NCBI GenBank assembly: GCA_028065725.1
Contig: JAPTVL010000192.1
Coordinates: 1-11,299 of the forward strand
Direction of reading: 5' to 3'
Source of the DNA: Betaproteobacteria bacterium
Lineage (GTDB): Bacteria; Pseudomonadota; Gammaproteobacteria; Burkholderiales; Rhodocyclaceae
Length of the DNA stretch: 11,299 bases
The notes under the pieces were generated by a model. That model was not told the DNA's origin and made no database searches. It saw only the letters and a list, made by a program, of their open reading frames with translations. The translations under genes and the position numbers were made by a program. This document shows positions 1 through 6,359 of the stretch, in pieces (the first letter of the stretch is position 1; each line of letters begins with the position of its first letter).

Positions 1-1
1 C

Positions 2-181
2 CACGGAAAGGCCCAGGGCGCGGCGTGCATCATCGAGGCCGAGCAACTGTGCCTGCTGCTGGGGGAGGACCGGCGCGGCGACGAACGCGTCGTCACCCAG
101 GCGTTCACCGGCTGTTTCCGCGACAGCGACCAACTGCGCAACGAGTTCCTGCGTGCCACTTCGCAGCGGGAGCTGCGCTGA
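2..181 (+). CDS. C-terminal end of an unidentified protein (partial)
   Basis: The reading frame is open from the window edge to a TGA at 179-181 and gives 59 residues beginning HGKAQGAACIIEAEQL and ending SQRELR. The piece looks alpha-helical, with leucines and alanines spaced as in a helix bundle. The His, Lys, Gly-Ala-Ala start loosely recalls the HxxKGxA signature of Hpt phosphotransfer domains, but the spacing is off by one residue, so that reading is only a guess. The gene ends about 56 nt before the promoter of the TetR gene and appears to be a separate transcription unit. No function can be assigned from this fragment. Confidence 0.5.
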   Translation, partial: HGKAQGAACIIEAEQLCLLLGEDRRGDERVVTQAFTGCFRDSDQLRNEFLRATSQRELR

Positions 182-236
182 TCCGGTCATGATGGCAAGC
201 CGCGCTGGCGCGGGTCCAGGGGGCATAAATTTTGCC

Positions 237-264
237 TTGACACATACCAACCGGTATGTATGAT
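237..264 (+). promoter_or_regulatory. sigma70-type promoter of the TetR/methyltransferase/CMD unit
   Basis: A perfect TTGACA (-35, 237-242) and a near-consensus TATGAT (-10, 259-264) are separated by 16 bp. The expected transcription start is close to 271, which is also the best start codon of the regulator. The operator lies between and overlaps both boxes. The assignment is by consensus only. Confidence 0.75.
242..259. promoter_or_regulatory. TetR-type operator (inverted repeat) overlapping the promoter
   Basis: ACATACC (242-248) and GGTATGT (253-259) form a perfect 7-bp inverted repeat around AACC. The site starts at the last base of the -35 box and ends at the first base of the -10 box, so a bound dimer would block RNA polymerase. 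Size, symmetry and placement directly before a TetR gene fit autorepression. Binding of this particular regulator is inferred. Confidence 0.75.
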
Positions 265-270
265 TGGCTC

Positions 271-933
271 ATGAATACATCAGTCAAAGCCCCCGATCTC
301 ACCCGGCAGACTCTGCTGGATGCGGCGTTTTTCGAAATCCACCGCAACGGCTTCCAGGCCGCCTCGCTGGCGCAGATCCTGGCCGACACCGGCCTCACCA
401 AGGGCGCGCTGTACCACCATTTTCCGGACAAGAAAGCGCTTGGCCTCGCCGTGATCGAGGAGGTGATCCGGCCGGGGCTGGCGGCGATGATGTTCGCGCC
501 GTTGGCGGACACCCGGCGGCCGCTGGCAGCCATGCAGGCGCTGCTCGCGGCCAAGGCAGCGGAGGACGATCCGGGCGTGGTGACGCTGGGTTGTCCGCTC
601 AACAACCTGATGCAGGAGATGAGTCCGGTGGACGAAGGCTTCCGCCTTCGCCTGAACGCGATATTCCAGGAATGGGTCGGGGTCGTGGCGGACGCGCTCA
701 AGCGCGGCAAGACGGCGGGCGAGGTGCGCCGCAATGTCGACGCCGAGGCCACCGCGTTCTTCATCGTGTCGGCGCTGGAAGGTTGCGTCGGCATGAGCAA
801 GAACACGCAATCGGTCGCGGCCTACCGCAGCTGTCTCGCGCAGCTCGGCCGCTTCCTCGACACACTGAAACGCCGAGGCGCCGGAGAAACCATGGAATTC
901 GCCGTCGACACCACAACTGCATCGAGGGACTGA
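271..933 (+). CDS. TetR/AcrR-family transcriptional regulator
   Basis: This is a 220-residue one-component repressor, probably acting on its own promoter and on the two genes behind it. The N-terminal DNA-binding domain is clear: helix-turn-helix at residues about 31-50, including TGLTKGALYHHF, followed by the usual DKKAL linker. The C-terminal ligand domain has the segment GCPLNNLMQEMSP (residues 107-119) found in one TetR subgroup; the ligand is unknown. An in-frame ATG at 256 exists, but it lies inside the operator and upstream of the -10 box, so the promoter-derived transcript cannot contain it. The ATG at 271 coincides with the predicted transcription start and has no Shine-Dalgarno sequence, so translation is probably leaderless. 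The stop codon is 2 nt before the methyltransferase start, which indicates one operon. Confidence 0.9.
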   Translation: MNTSVKAPDLTRQTLLDAAFFEIHRNGFQAASLAQILADTGLTKGALYHHFPDKKALGLAVIEEVIRPGLAAMMFAPLADTRRPLAAMQALLAAKAAEDDPGVVTLGCPLNNLMQEMSPVDEGFRLRLNAIFQEWVGVVADALKRGKTAGEVRRNVDAEATAFFIVSALEGCVGMSKNTQSVAAYRSCLAQLGRFLDTLKRRGAGETMEFAVDTTTASRD

Positions 934-935
934 GC

Positions 936-1412
936 ATGAGCAAGAAGCATCTCGCGCAGCGACCGCGCACCCTGATCCTGCCGCCGGCGCCCTACGCGGC
1001 GGCGCTGCTGGGCGGCTGGTGGCTGGACCGCAACTGGCTGGCGCTGCCGTTCGATCTGGGTGCGGCGGCGCGGCCGCTGGGCTGGCTCGCGGTCGGCATC
1101 GGGCTTGCGCTGTTCGTCTGGACGATGTGGACCTTCGCGCGCCACCACACCACGGTCAATCCGTATGTCGGCGCGTCGGCCCTGTGTACCGGCGGGCCGT
1201 TCCGCTTCAGCCGCAATCCGATTTATCTCGGCGACTGGTTCATCCTGGCTGGCGTGTCCCTGCTGCTCGCCACGCTCTGGCCGCTGGCGTTCGCCCCACT
1301 CATCTGGGTCATGCTCCGCTTCGGCGTGATTCGGCACGAAGAAGTACACCTCGAAGCGAAATTCGGCGACGCCTACCGCGCCTACAAGGCCCGCGTCCGG
1401 CGTTGGATCTAA
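936..1412 (+). CDS. membrane methyltransferase of the ICMT/PEMT (isoprenylcysteine carboxyl methyltransferase-like) family
   Basis: This 158-residue integral membrane protein has hydrophobic segments at about 17-30, 48-66, 101-116 and 117-131. The SAM-binding half carries the family signature GPFRFSRNPIYLG (residues 87-99), followed near the C-terminus by RHEEVHLEAKFG and DAYRAYKARVRRW, the arrangement seen in PEMT and ICMT-like enzymes. Such enzymes methylate lipophilic substrates (prenylcysteines, phospholipids, or unknown small molecules in bacteria) using SAM. The bacterial substrate cannot be told from sequence. The start at 936 is supported by GAGGG at 924-928 with a 7-nt spacing and by its position 2 nt after the regulator stop. 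It is probably co-transcribed with the regulator and de-repressed by the regulator's ligand. Confidence 0.88.
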   Translation: MSKKHLAQRPRTLILPPAPYAAALLGGWWLDRNWLALPFDLGAAARPLGWLAVGIGLALFVWTMWTFARHHTTVNPYVGASALCTGGPFRFSRNPIYLGDWFILAGVSLLLATLWPLAFAPLIWVMLRFGVIRHEEVHLEAKFGDAYRAYKARVRRWI

Positions 1413-1430
1413 CGCATTCAGGAGACCGTC

Positions 1431-1964
1431 ATGAGCATTCTGCAAACCGTCACACCCGAATCGGCAACCGGTGAAGTCGCCGAGATCTACGCGCAGATCC
1501 AGAACGCGTGGGGACACGTGCCCGCCGCCATCCAGGTGTTCAGCGCCAACCCCTTTCTGCTCCGGCACCAGTGGGAATACTACGGCAGCGTCATGCAGCA
1601 TCCCACGCTGTCGATGCCGCTGACGGCATGCATCCGCATGCTGGTGTCGCAGGCCGGACATTGCGACTACTGCATCGACATGAATGCCGGAATGCTGGTC
1701 AACCTGGCCGGCTGGACGCCCGAGCAGGTCGCAGCCACCCGTGCCGATTTCAACGACAGTCCTCTGAGCCCTGCCGAGAAGACGCTACTTGGCCTGGTGC
1801 TGAAAGCGACGCGCGATTCCAGCAGGGTCAGCACCCGCGATCTGGATGCTGCGCGCGCAGCAGGCTGGTCCGACGGCGACATCCTCGACGCCGTGAACCA
1901 CGGTGCGCGCATGGTGGCGGGCGACATCGTCATCAATGGCTTCAAGGTCGAACGCGATTTCTGA
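1431..1964 (+). CDS. carboxymuconolactone decarboxylase family / AhpD-like protein
   Basis: This 177-residue all-helical protein belongs to the CMD/AhpD fold. The redox-type motif is HCDYCIDMN (residues 77-85), with the CxxC cysteines at 78 and 81. In active AhpD a histidine sits four residues after the second cysteine and a glutamate lies about 12 residues before the first. Here the first position is Asn85 and no glutamate is present at the second, so the proton relay appears lost even though the cysteine pair is kept. The C-terminal stretch DILDAVNHGARMVAGDIVINGF matches the second half of the family domain. AGGAGA at 1420-1425 precedes the ATG by 5 nt. The gap to the methyltransferase gene is only 18 nt, so it is probably the third gene of the TetR-controlled unit. 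A thiol-redox or detoxification role is an inference. Confidence 0.88.
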   Translation: MSILQTVTPESATGEVAEIYAQIQNAWGHVPAAIQVFSANPFLLRHQWEYYGSVMQHPTLSMPLTACIRMLVSQAGHCDYCIDMNAGMLVNLAGWTPEQVAATRADFNDSPLSPAEKTLLGLVLKATRDSSRVSTRDLDAARAAGWSDGDILDAVNHGARMVAGDIVINGFKVERDF

Positions 1965-2056
1965 GCGGCGGCCGGCGCCTCGTTTGCACCGGACTTCAGC
2001 GTGGCACGTCATGGCCGTTATAGATAGGCAAGACGATGCCATTCAGGAGTCTGTCC

Positions 2057-2410
2057 ATGAACATTACCCTGCACGACAAATCGCTGGAAATCCGGCTCAC
2101 CAAAGCCGCGCAAAAAGCACTGGCTCTGCGCGACACGCCGCTGGTCGCCGAGATGGAGTTGCTGTTTTCCTGCCTGCTGCGCAAGCGGGTGTATTTCGGC
2201 GAATCGGCCGAGCGGTCCACTCCGGTCAACGAGCGCCTGGCGGTGCGCTTCAAGCCCATCATGACGCGCCGCTGCAGCGTGGCCGAAGGGGGTGCCTCGC
2301 CGCCCTCCGAAAGCTTTCCGCTCGAAAATCCGCGTCCCTATGTGCCCAACTGGCTGGCCATCGACTTTCGCCGCGGCAAGTGGGTGGGCGATTTCGGCTA
2401 CGCCGACTAG
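2057..2410 (+). CDS. small hypothetical protein
   Basis: This 117-residue protein of unknown function starts MNITLHDKSLEIRLTKAAQK and ends VGDFGYAD. It has no membrane segment or signal peptide and looks cytoplasmic and mixed alpha/beta. Two cysteines and several basic residues lie around LLFSCLLRKRVYF. I do not recognise the family. The ATG at 2057 is preferred over the in-frame ATG at 2036 because AGGAG at 2045-2049 lies 7 nt before it. A TATAGA hexamer in the 92-nt gap upstream could be a -10 box, but its -35 partner is weak. The gene ends 6 nt from the stop of the convergent TatD gene, with no obvious terminator between them. Confidence 0.7.
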   Translation: MNITLHDKSLEIRLTKAAQKALALRDTPLVAEMELLFSCLLRKRVYFGESAERSTPVNERLAVRFKPIMTRRCSVAEGGASPPSESFPLENPRPYVPNWLAIDFRRGKWVGDFGYAD

Positions 2411-2416
2411 ACATCC

Positions 2417-3220
2417 CTACCCCAGCCGGAAAAGTTCGCGGGCGTTGCGCGTGGTGTCCCGCGCCACGCTCTCGATGTCCAGGCCGCGCAGTTCGGCCAG
2501 GGTTTGCGCGATGCGCGGCAGTTCGCCCGGCGCGTTGCGGCCGCGCCCGATCCACACCGGCGGAATGTCGGGGCTGTCGGTTTCCAGCACGATGGCGTCG
2601 AGCGGCAGGTCGACCGCCAGCCGTCGCAGATTGTTGGCGCGCGGCCAGGTGAATGCGCCGCCGAAGCCGAGCTTGAATCCCAGCTTGATGAATTCGCCCG
2701 CCTGCTGCGGGCTGCCGTTGAAGGCGTGGGCGATGCCGCCGCGCACGCGGATCTTGCGCAGGTGCTTCAGCAGTTCGTCGTTGGCCTTGCGGCAGTGCAA
2801 CAGCACCGGCAGGTCGTAGTCGTGCGCGATCTTCAGTTGTTCGACCAGGAAGACTTCCTGCGTGGCGGGGTCGAGCTCGCGCACGAACAGGTCGAGCCCG
2901 ATTTCGCCGATCGCCACCGGGCGCTGCGCCTCGACCTGCGCGCGCAGATCGACGAGATGCTCGGGGCGGTGCACCTCGATGTACATCGGATGCAGTCCCC
3001 ATGCCGGCAGGCAGCCGGGGTAGCGCTCGCAGGTGGCCGCCACCGCGGCGAAATTGTCGCGGCTGACGGCGGGAACGATCTGGACCGCCACGCCGCCGGC
3101 GACGGCGCGTGCGTACTCGGCGCCGCGGTCGGCGTCGAATTCCGCAGCGTCGAGATGGCAGTGGGTGTCGATAAAAAACGGCACCGCAGTGGGTGCCGTT
3201 TGTGTTGCGCCTGTCGTCAC
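2417..3220 (-). CDS. TatD-family metal-dependent hydrolase/DNase
   Basis: This 267-residue TIM-barrel metallohydrolase belongs to the TatD group (E. coli TatD, YcfH and YjjV), cytoplasmic enzymes with 3'-5' nuclease activity in DNA repair, RNA trimming or related turnover. The expected metal ligands are all visible: DTHCHLD (His20, His22), GEIGLD (Glu106), LLHCRKA (His142), AHAFNGS (His165) and ETDSPDIPP (Asp215). The start is uncertain. A GTG at 3220 lies 4 nt after the yccA stop and suits coupled reinitiation, and a second GTG at 3184 would give a protein starting PFFIDTHCH, closer to typical family N-termini. Both starts are entangled with the terminator-like hairpin at 3173-3201. The product is certain at family level; the exact subfamily is not. 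Confidence 0.9.
   Translation of the reverse strand: MTTGATQTAPTAVPFFIDTHCHLDAAEFDADRGAEYARAVAGGVAVQIVPAVSRDNFAAVAATCERYPGCLPAWGLHPMYIEVHRPEHLVDLRAQVEAQRPVAIGEIGLDLFVRELDPATQEVFLVEQLKIAHDYDLPVLLHCRKANDELLKHLRKIRVRGGIAHAFNGSPQQAGEFIKLGFKLGFGGAFTWPRANNLRRLAVDLPLDAIVLETDSPDIPPVWIGRGRNAPGELPRIAQTLAELRGLDIESVARDTTRNARELFRLG
3173..3201 (-). terminator. Rho-independent terminator-like hairpin after yccA, inside the 5' end of the TatD frame
   Basis: A perfect 10-bp inverted repeat, AAACGGCACC (3176-3185) and GGTGCCGTTT (3192-3201), encloses a 6-nt loop. On the minus strand the stem runs into a T tract of six residues (3178-3173), the layout of an intrinsic terminator. It begins 24 nt after the yccA stop codon. 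It overlaps codons 7-16 of the TatD frame if that frame starts at 3220, so it may act as an attenuator sensitive to ribosome passage. Confidence 0.7.
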
Positions 3221-3224
3221 GACT

Positions 3225-3890
3225 TCAGTCGTTGCTGGCGAAGCCCAGCAGGTGCAGCAGGCTGGTGAACAGATTGAAGATCGACACGAACAGCGTGACC
3301 GTCGCCATGATGTAGTTGGTCTCGCCGCCGTGGATGATGTTGCTGGTCTCGTACAGGATGAGGCCGGACATCAGCAGCACGAACATCGCGGAGACCGCCA
3401 GCGACAGGCCGGGCATCTCGAAGAAGATGGCGCCCAAGCCCGCGAGGAAGGCGACCAGGATGCCGACCATGAGGAAACCGCCCATGAAGCTGAAGTCCTT
3501 GCGGGTGGTCATCACGTAGGCCGACAAGCCGAGGAAGATCGCGGCGGTGCCGCCCATCGCCATCATCACTACCTGGCTGCCGTTGGGCAGGGCCAGGTAG
3601 GCGTTGAGGATCGGGCCGAGCGTATAGCCCATGAAGCCGGTCAGCGCGAACACGAAGGCGATGCCGAGGCCGCTGTCGCGGAACTTGGTGGTCAGGAACA
3701 AGAGGCCGAAGTAGCCGACCAGGGTGATGATCATGCCGGGGTGCGGCAGGTTCAGGGTCATCGACAGGCCGGCTGTGAGCGCGGAAAACGCCAGCGTCAT
3801 CGACAGCAGCATGTAGGTGTTCTTGACGACCTTGTTGGTCGACATCGCCGCAGACTGGCTGCGGCTGATCGTGGTGACTTGCGGGTTCAT
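3225..3890 (-). CDS. yccA: BI-1/YccA-family inner-membrane protein
   Basis: This 221-residue polytopic membrane protein has about seven hydrophobic segments, near residues 26-45, 52-67, 75-92, 106-126, 135-157, 162-181 and 194-217. The C-terminal block LYETSNIIHGGETNYIMAT (residues 179-197) is the hallmark of bacterial YccA-type members of the Bax inhibitor-1 family. E. coli YccA is a substrate and modulator of the FtsH membrane protease and protects jammed SecY translocons. That function is known for the family and inferred here. A good Shine-Dalgarno sequence (AGAGGAG on the minus strand) precedes the ATG. The gene follows nfeD and the slipin gene across about 170 nt, so it probably has its own promoter, and it ends just before the TatD gene. 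Confidence 0.93.
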   Translation of the reverse strand: MNPQVTTISRSQSAAMSTNKVVKNTYMLLSMTLAFSALTAGLSMTLNLPHPGMIITLVGYFGLLFLTTKFRDSGLGIAFVFALTGFMGYTLGPILNAYLALPNGSQVVMMAMGGTAAIFLGLSAYVMTTRKDFSFMGGFLMVGILVAFLAGLGAIFFEMPGLSLAVSAMFVLLMSGLILYETSNIIHGGETNYIMATVTLFVSIFNLFTSLLHLLGFASND

Positions 3891-4059
3891 TCAAGCTCCT
3901 CTTTAATGAATTGCAAAACAATGTGCCAGGTCAGAGTGGATTCGCACCGCACAGGTTCCCGATGGGTACGGGATTCAGGGTGAGGATACCGTGATGTGGC
4001 CCGGCTTGCCACCCGAAACCTTGTGGTCGATGGGGTTTTTACCGGGGGTGCGTTTGCCG

Positions 4060-4818
4060 CTATTCGCCGGGTTTCGTGCCGCGCGCCATCAGGTTCAGCA
4101 GTTCGCCCGGCATCGGGAAGACGATGGTGTTGGTCCTGTCTCCGGCGATATTGGCGAGCGTCTGCAGATAGCGCAGCTGCATCGCCTGGGGTTTGGCGGC
4201 GAGGATCTCGGCGGCAGCCAGCAGCTTTTCCGAGGCCTGCAGTTCGCCTTCTGCATGGATCACCTTGGCGCGCCGTTCGCGCTCGGCTTCGGCCTGTTTG
4301 GCAATCGCCCGCACCATCGATTCGTCGATGTCGACATGCTTGATCTCGACGTTGGACACCTTGATGCCCCAGGCGTCGGTCTGCGCGTCCAGCAACTGCT
4401 GGAGATCCTGGTTGAGGCGTTCGCGTTCGGCCAGCATCTCGTCGAGCTCGTGCTTGCCCAGCACCGCGCGCAGCGTAGTCTGCGCCAGCTGGCTGGTTGC
4501 GTTGAGGAAATCCTCCACCTGCAGGATGGCTTTGGCCGGATCGATGACGCGGAAATACACCACCGCATTGACCTTCACCGAGACGTTGTCGCGCGAGATC
4601 ACGTCCTGGCTCGGCACGTCGAACACGACCGTGCGCAGGTCCACCCGCACCATCTGCTGGATGCCGGGAAGGATGACCACCAGGCCCGGCCCCTTCACCT
4701 TCCAGAAACGTCCGAGCATGAACACCACGCCGCGCTCGTATTCGCGCAGGATGCGCAGGCTGGCGGCCAGCAGCGCGACGATCAACAAAACGATGGTCAA
4801 CCCGCCGAATTCAAACAT
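4060..4818 (-). CDS. slipin (stomatin-like SPFH-domain membrane protein)
   Basis: This 252-residue protein has one N-terminal membrane segment (residues about 6-24), an SPFH/Band 7 domain (about 25-195, with [24 protein letters not shown] and [15 protein letters not shown]), a charged coiled coil (about 173-200, [17 protein letters not shown]), and a C-terminal oligomerisation tail with [10 protein letters not shown]. Slipins form membrane scaffolds and partner with NfeD proteases, which cleave the hydrophobic C-terminal region of stomatins. The ATG at 4818 is chosen because AAAGGAGAA lies directly upstream and the homology begins there; the frame could extend to 4869, but that part is inside nfeD. 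It overlaps the end of nfeD by 8 nt, indicating translational coupling. Confidence 0.94.
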   Translation of the reverse strand: MFEFGGLTIVLLIVALLAASLRILREYERGVVFMLGRFWKVKGPGLVVILPGIQQMVRVDLRTVVFDVPSQDVISRDNVSVKVNAVVYFRVIDPAKAILQVEDFLNATSQLAQTTLRAVLGKHELDEMLAERERLNQDLQQLLDAQTDAWGIKVSNVEIKHVDIDESMVRAIAKQAEAERERRAKVIHAEGELQASEKLLAAAEILAAKPQAMQLRYLQTLANIAGDRTNTIVFPMPGELLNLMARGTKPGE

Positions 4819-6175
4819 GGTCGTTCTCCTTTTCCGGTTCCACATCGAGTACCAAATCGTGCCGGGCACGCACCCGCACCCGACTGCCGCGCTTCAGCGG
4901 CATCGTGCTGCGCACCTGCCATTGCTCGCTGTGGATGCGCGCCCAGCCTTCGTGTTCCATGTCATCGAGGATCTCGCCAGCGGCGCCGATCAATTCCTCG
5001 GCGCCAGTCACCACCGGCCGCGTTCGTGCCTTGATCGCCATGCCGGCGACGAAGAAGCTGAACAGCGCGCTCGCCACCGCCACCGGGACGATCAGCATCC
5101 AGGGGATGCCGTAGCCGGGGAGGTCGGTGTCGATCAGCATCACCGAGCCGATGACGAAGGCGACGACTCCTCCCAGCCCGAGTGCGCCGAAGCTGGGCAC
5201 GAACGCTTCCGAAATCATCAGCACGATGCCGAGAATCATCAGCGCCAACCCGGCATAGCTGATCGGCATCACCTGCAGCGCGAACAACCCGAGCAGCAGG
5301 CAGATGCCGCCGACCACGCCGGGGAACAGCATGCCGGGATTGGAGAATTCGTAGATCAGCCCGTAGATGCCCAGCAGCATCAGGATGTAGGCGATGCTGG
5401 GGTCGCCGATCACTGCCAGCAAACGGCTGCGCCAGTCGGGCGTGACGCGCTCGATCTCGACCTGGGCGGTGTCGAGGGTGACCGTCTGTCCGTTCATCTT
5501 GATGACGCGGCCGTTGAGCTGTTTCAGCAGATCGTCGAGGTCGGTTGCGACGATATCGATCACCTTCAGTTCCAGCGCCTCCGCTGCCGGCAGGCTCACC
5601 GCCTCGCGCACCGCCCGCTCGGCCCACTCGATATTGCGCCCGCGCAGTTCGGCCAGTCCGCGGATGTAGGCTGCGGCGTCGTGCACCGCCTTGCGCATCT
5701 TGGGGTCGCCCGCCTGGGTGTCGGCAGGCCTGGTCGCGTCGGGCTTGTCGGGTGCGGCGGGTTGGTCGCCGCCACTGGGGGCGAGTTCGACCGGCGTCGC
5801 CGCGCCGAGGTTGGTCGCCGGTGCCATGGCCGCGATGTGGCTGGCATACAGAATGTAGGTGCCGGCGCTGGCGGCGCGCGCGCCCTTGGGCGAAACGTAG
5901 GTGGCGACCGGAACCGGCGAGGCGAGGATGGCCTTGATGATGTCGCGCATCGAGGTATCGAGTCCGCCCGGGGTATCCATCTCGATCACGATCAGATGCG
6001 CCTTGTCGTCGATCGCCTGGGCAATGCCGCGCAGCAGGTAATCCGAGCTGGCCGGACTGATCGCACCCTGCACCGTCAGCACCCGCACCGTCGCGGCGCT
6101 GGCCGCGGCGGCCAGCATCAGCGTCAGGCAGGCAAACAGGGCAAGGCGTGACAGGATATGAAGCGGATTGACCAT
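4811..6175 (-). CDS. nfeD: NfeD-family membrane-bound serine protease (long, ClpP-class form)
   Basis: This 454-residue protein has a Sec signal peptide (about 1-27), an N-terminal ClpP-like protease domain (about 28-235), a bundle of four to five membrane segments (about 252-380), and a soluble OB-fold NfeD domain at the C-terminus (about 388-447). The catalytic serine is Ser103 in [10 protein letters not shown]. By alignment with the characterised archaeal enzyme PH1510, the likely general base is Lys162 in [15 protein letters not shown]. Oxyanion-type glycines appear in [11 protein letters not shown]. Between the two catalytic residues is a Pro/Asp/Ala-rich insert (about 131-158). Known relatives cleave stomatin-type partners, and the next gene encodes one. 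The Shine-Dalgarno sequence before the ATG is weak. Confidence 0.94.
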   Translation of the reverse strand: MVNPLHILSRLALFACLTLMLAAAASAATVRVLTVQGAISPASSDYLLRGIAQAIDDKAHLIVIEMDTPGGLDTSMRDIIKAILASPVPVATYVSPKGARAASAGTYILYASHIAAMAPATNLGAATPVELAPSGGDQPAAPDKPDATRPADTQAGDPKMRKAVHDAAAYIRGLAELRGRNIEWAERAVREAVSLPAAEALELKVIDIVATDLDDLLKQLNGRVIKMNGQTVTLDTAQVEIERVTPDWRSRLLAVIGDPSIAYILMLLGIYGLIYEFSNPGMLFPGVVGGICLLLGLFALQVMPISYAGLALMILGIVLMISEAFVPSFGALGLGGVVAFVIGSVMLIDTDLPGYGIPWMLIVPVAVASALFSFFVAGMAIKARTRPVVTGAEELIGAAGEILDDMEHEGWARIHSEQWQVRSTMPLKRGSRVRVRARHDLVLDVEPEKENDHV

Positions 6176-6240
6176 GGCTTTACTTTAGACAGAAAAGCCA
6201 GCTTGCGTACGGTCGGACTCGCTGCGGCGCTGCCCGGTTA

Positions 6241-6334
6241 TCCACGAATGACACGAAGCAGCATAAAGAAAGCCCGTGCCGAGACGGGGCTTCGTGTTGC
6301 TTCGTGCTCTGTATGCCCTTCGGGTATTCGTGGA
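6241..6334. repeat. palindromic TTCGTG-rich intergenic element
   Basis: The hexamer TTCGTG or its complement CACGAA occurs five times (6243-6248, 6252-6257, 6291-6296, 6301-6306, 6328-6333), arranged as a long nested palindrome. TCCACGAAT (6241-6249) pairs with ATTCGTGGA (6326-6334), and CACGAAGCA (6252-6260) pairs with TGCTTCGTG (6298-6306). A further hairpin lies at the centre and a small one at 6312-6326. The element resembles REP-type extragenic palindromes of environmental bacteria. It sits between the lipoprotein gene and nfeD. Confidence 0.65.
6262..6292 (-). terminator. Rho-independent terminator of the OmpA-family lipoprotein gene
   Basis: On the minus strand AAGCCCCGT, a 6-nt loop, and ACGGGCTT form a GC-rich stem with one bulged C, followed by TCTTTATG. 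It lies about 70 nt after the lipoprotein stop codon and at the core of the palindromic element, so the repeat probably supplies the terminator. It also shields nfeD from read-through. Confidence 0.65.
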
Positions 6335-6359
6335 AAAGGGTTTTCAGGTGAGGTGTCGC

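Noticed and set aside
256..270. Five-codon N-terminal extension of the TetR protein from the ATG at 256
   Set aside because: This ATG is inside the operator and upstream of the -10 box; the start at 271 fits the promoter.
3891..4059. Possible terminator or sigma32-like promoter between the slipin gene and yccA
   Set aside because: A CCCCAT hexamer and some 5-bp inverted repeats are present, but there is no matching -35 box, long stem or T tract, so nothing was called in this 169-nt gap.
4819..4869. Seventeen-residue N-terminal extension of the slipin
   Set aside because: It lies within nfeD, and the ATG at 4818 has its own strong Shine-Dalgarno sequence and starts the family homology.
4193..6151. 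A 652-codon open frame on the + strand
   Set aside because: It lies antisense to nfeD and slipin, is rich in His, Arg and Gln as expected from the mirrored codon bias of GC-rich genes, and has no recognisable domain.
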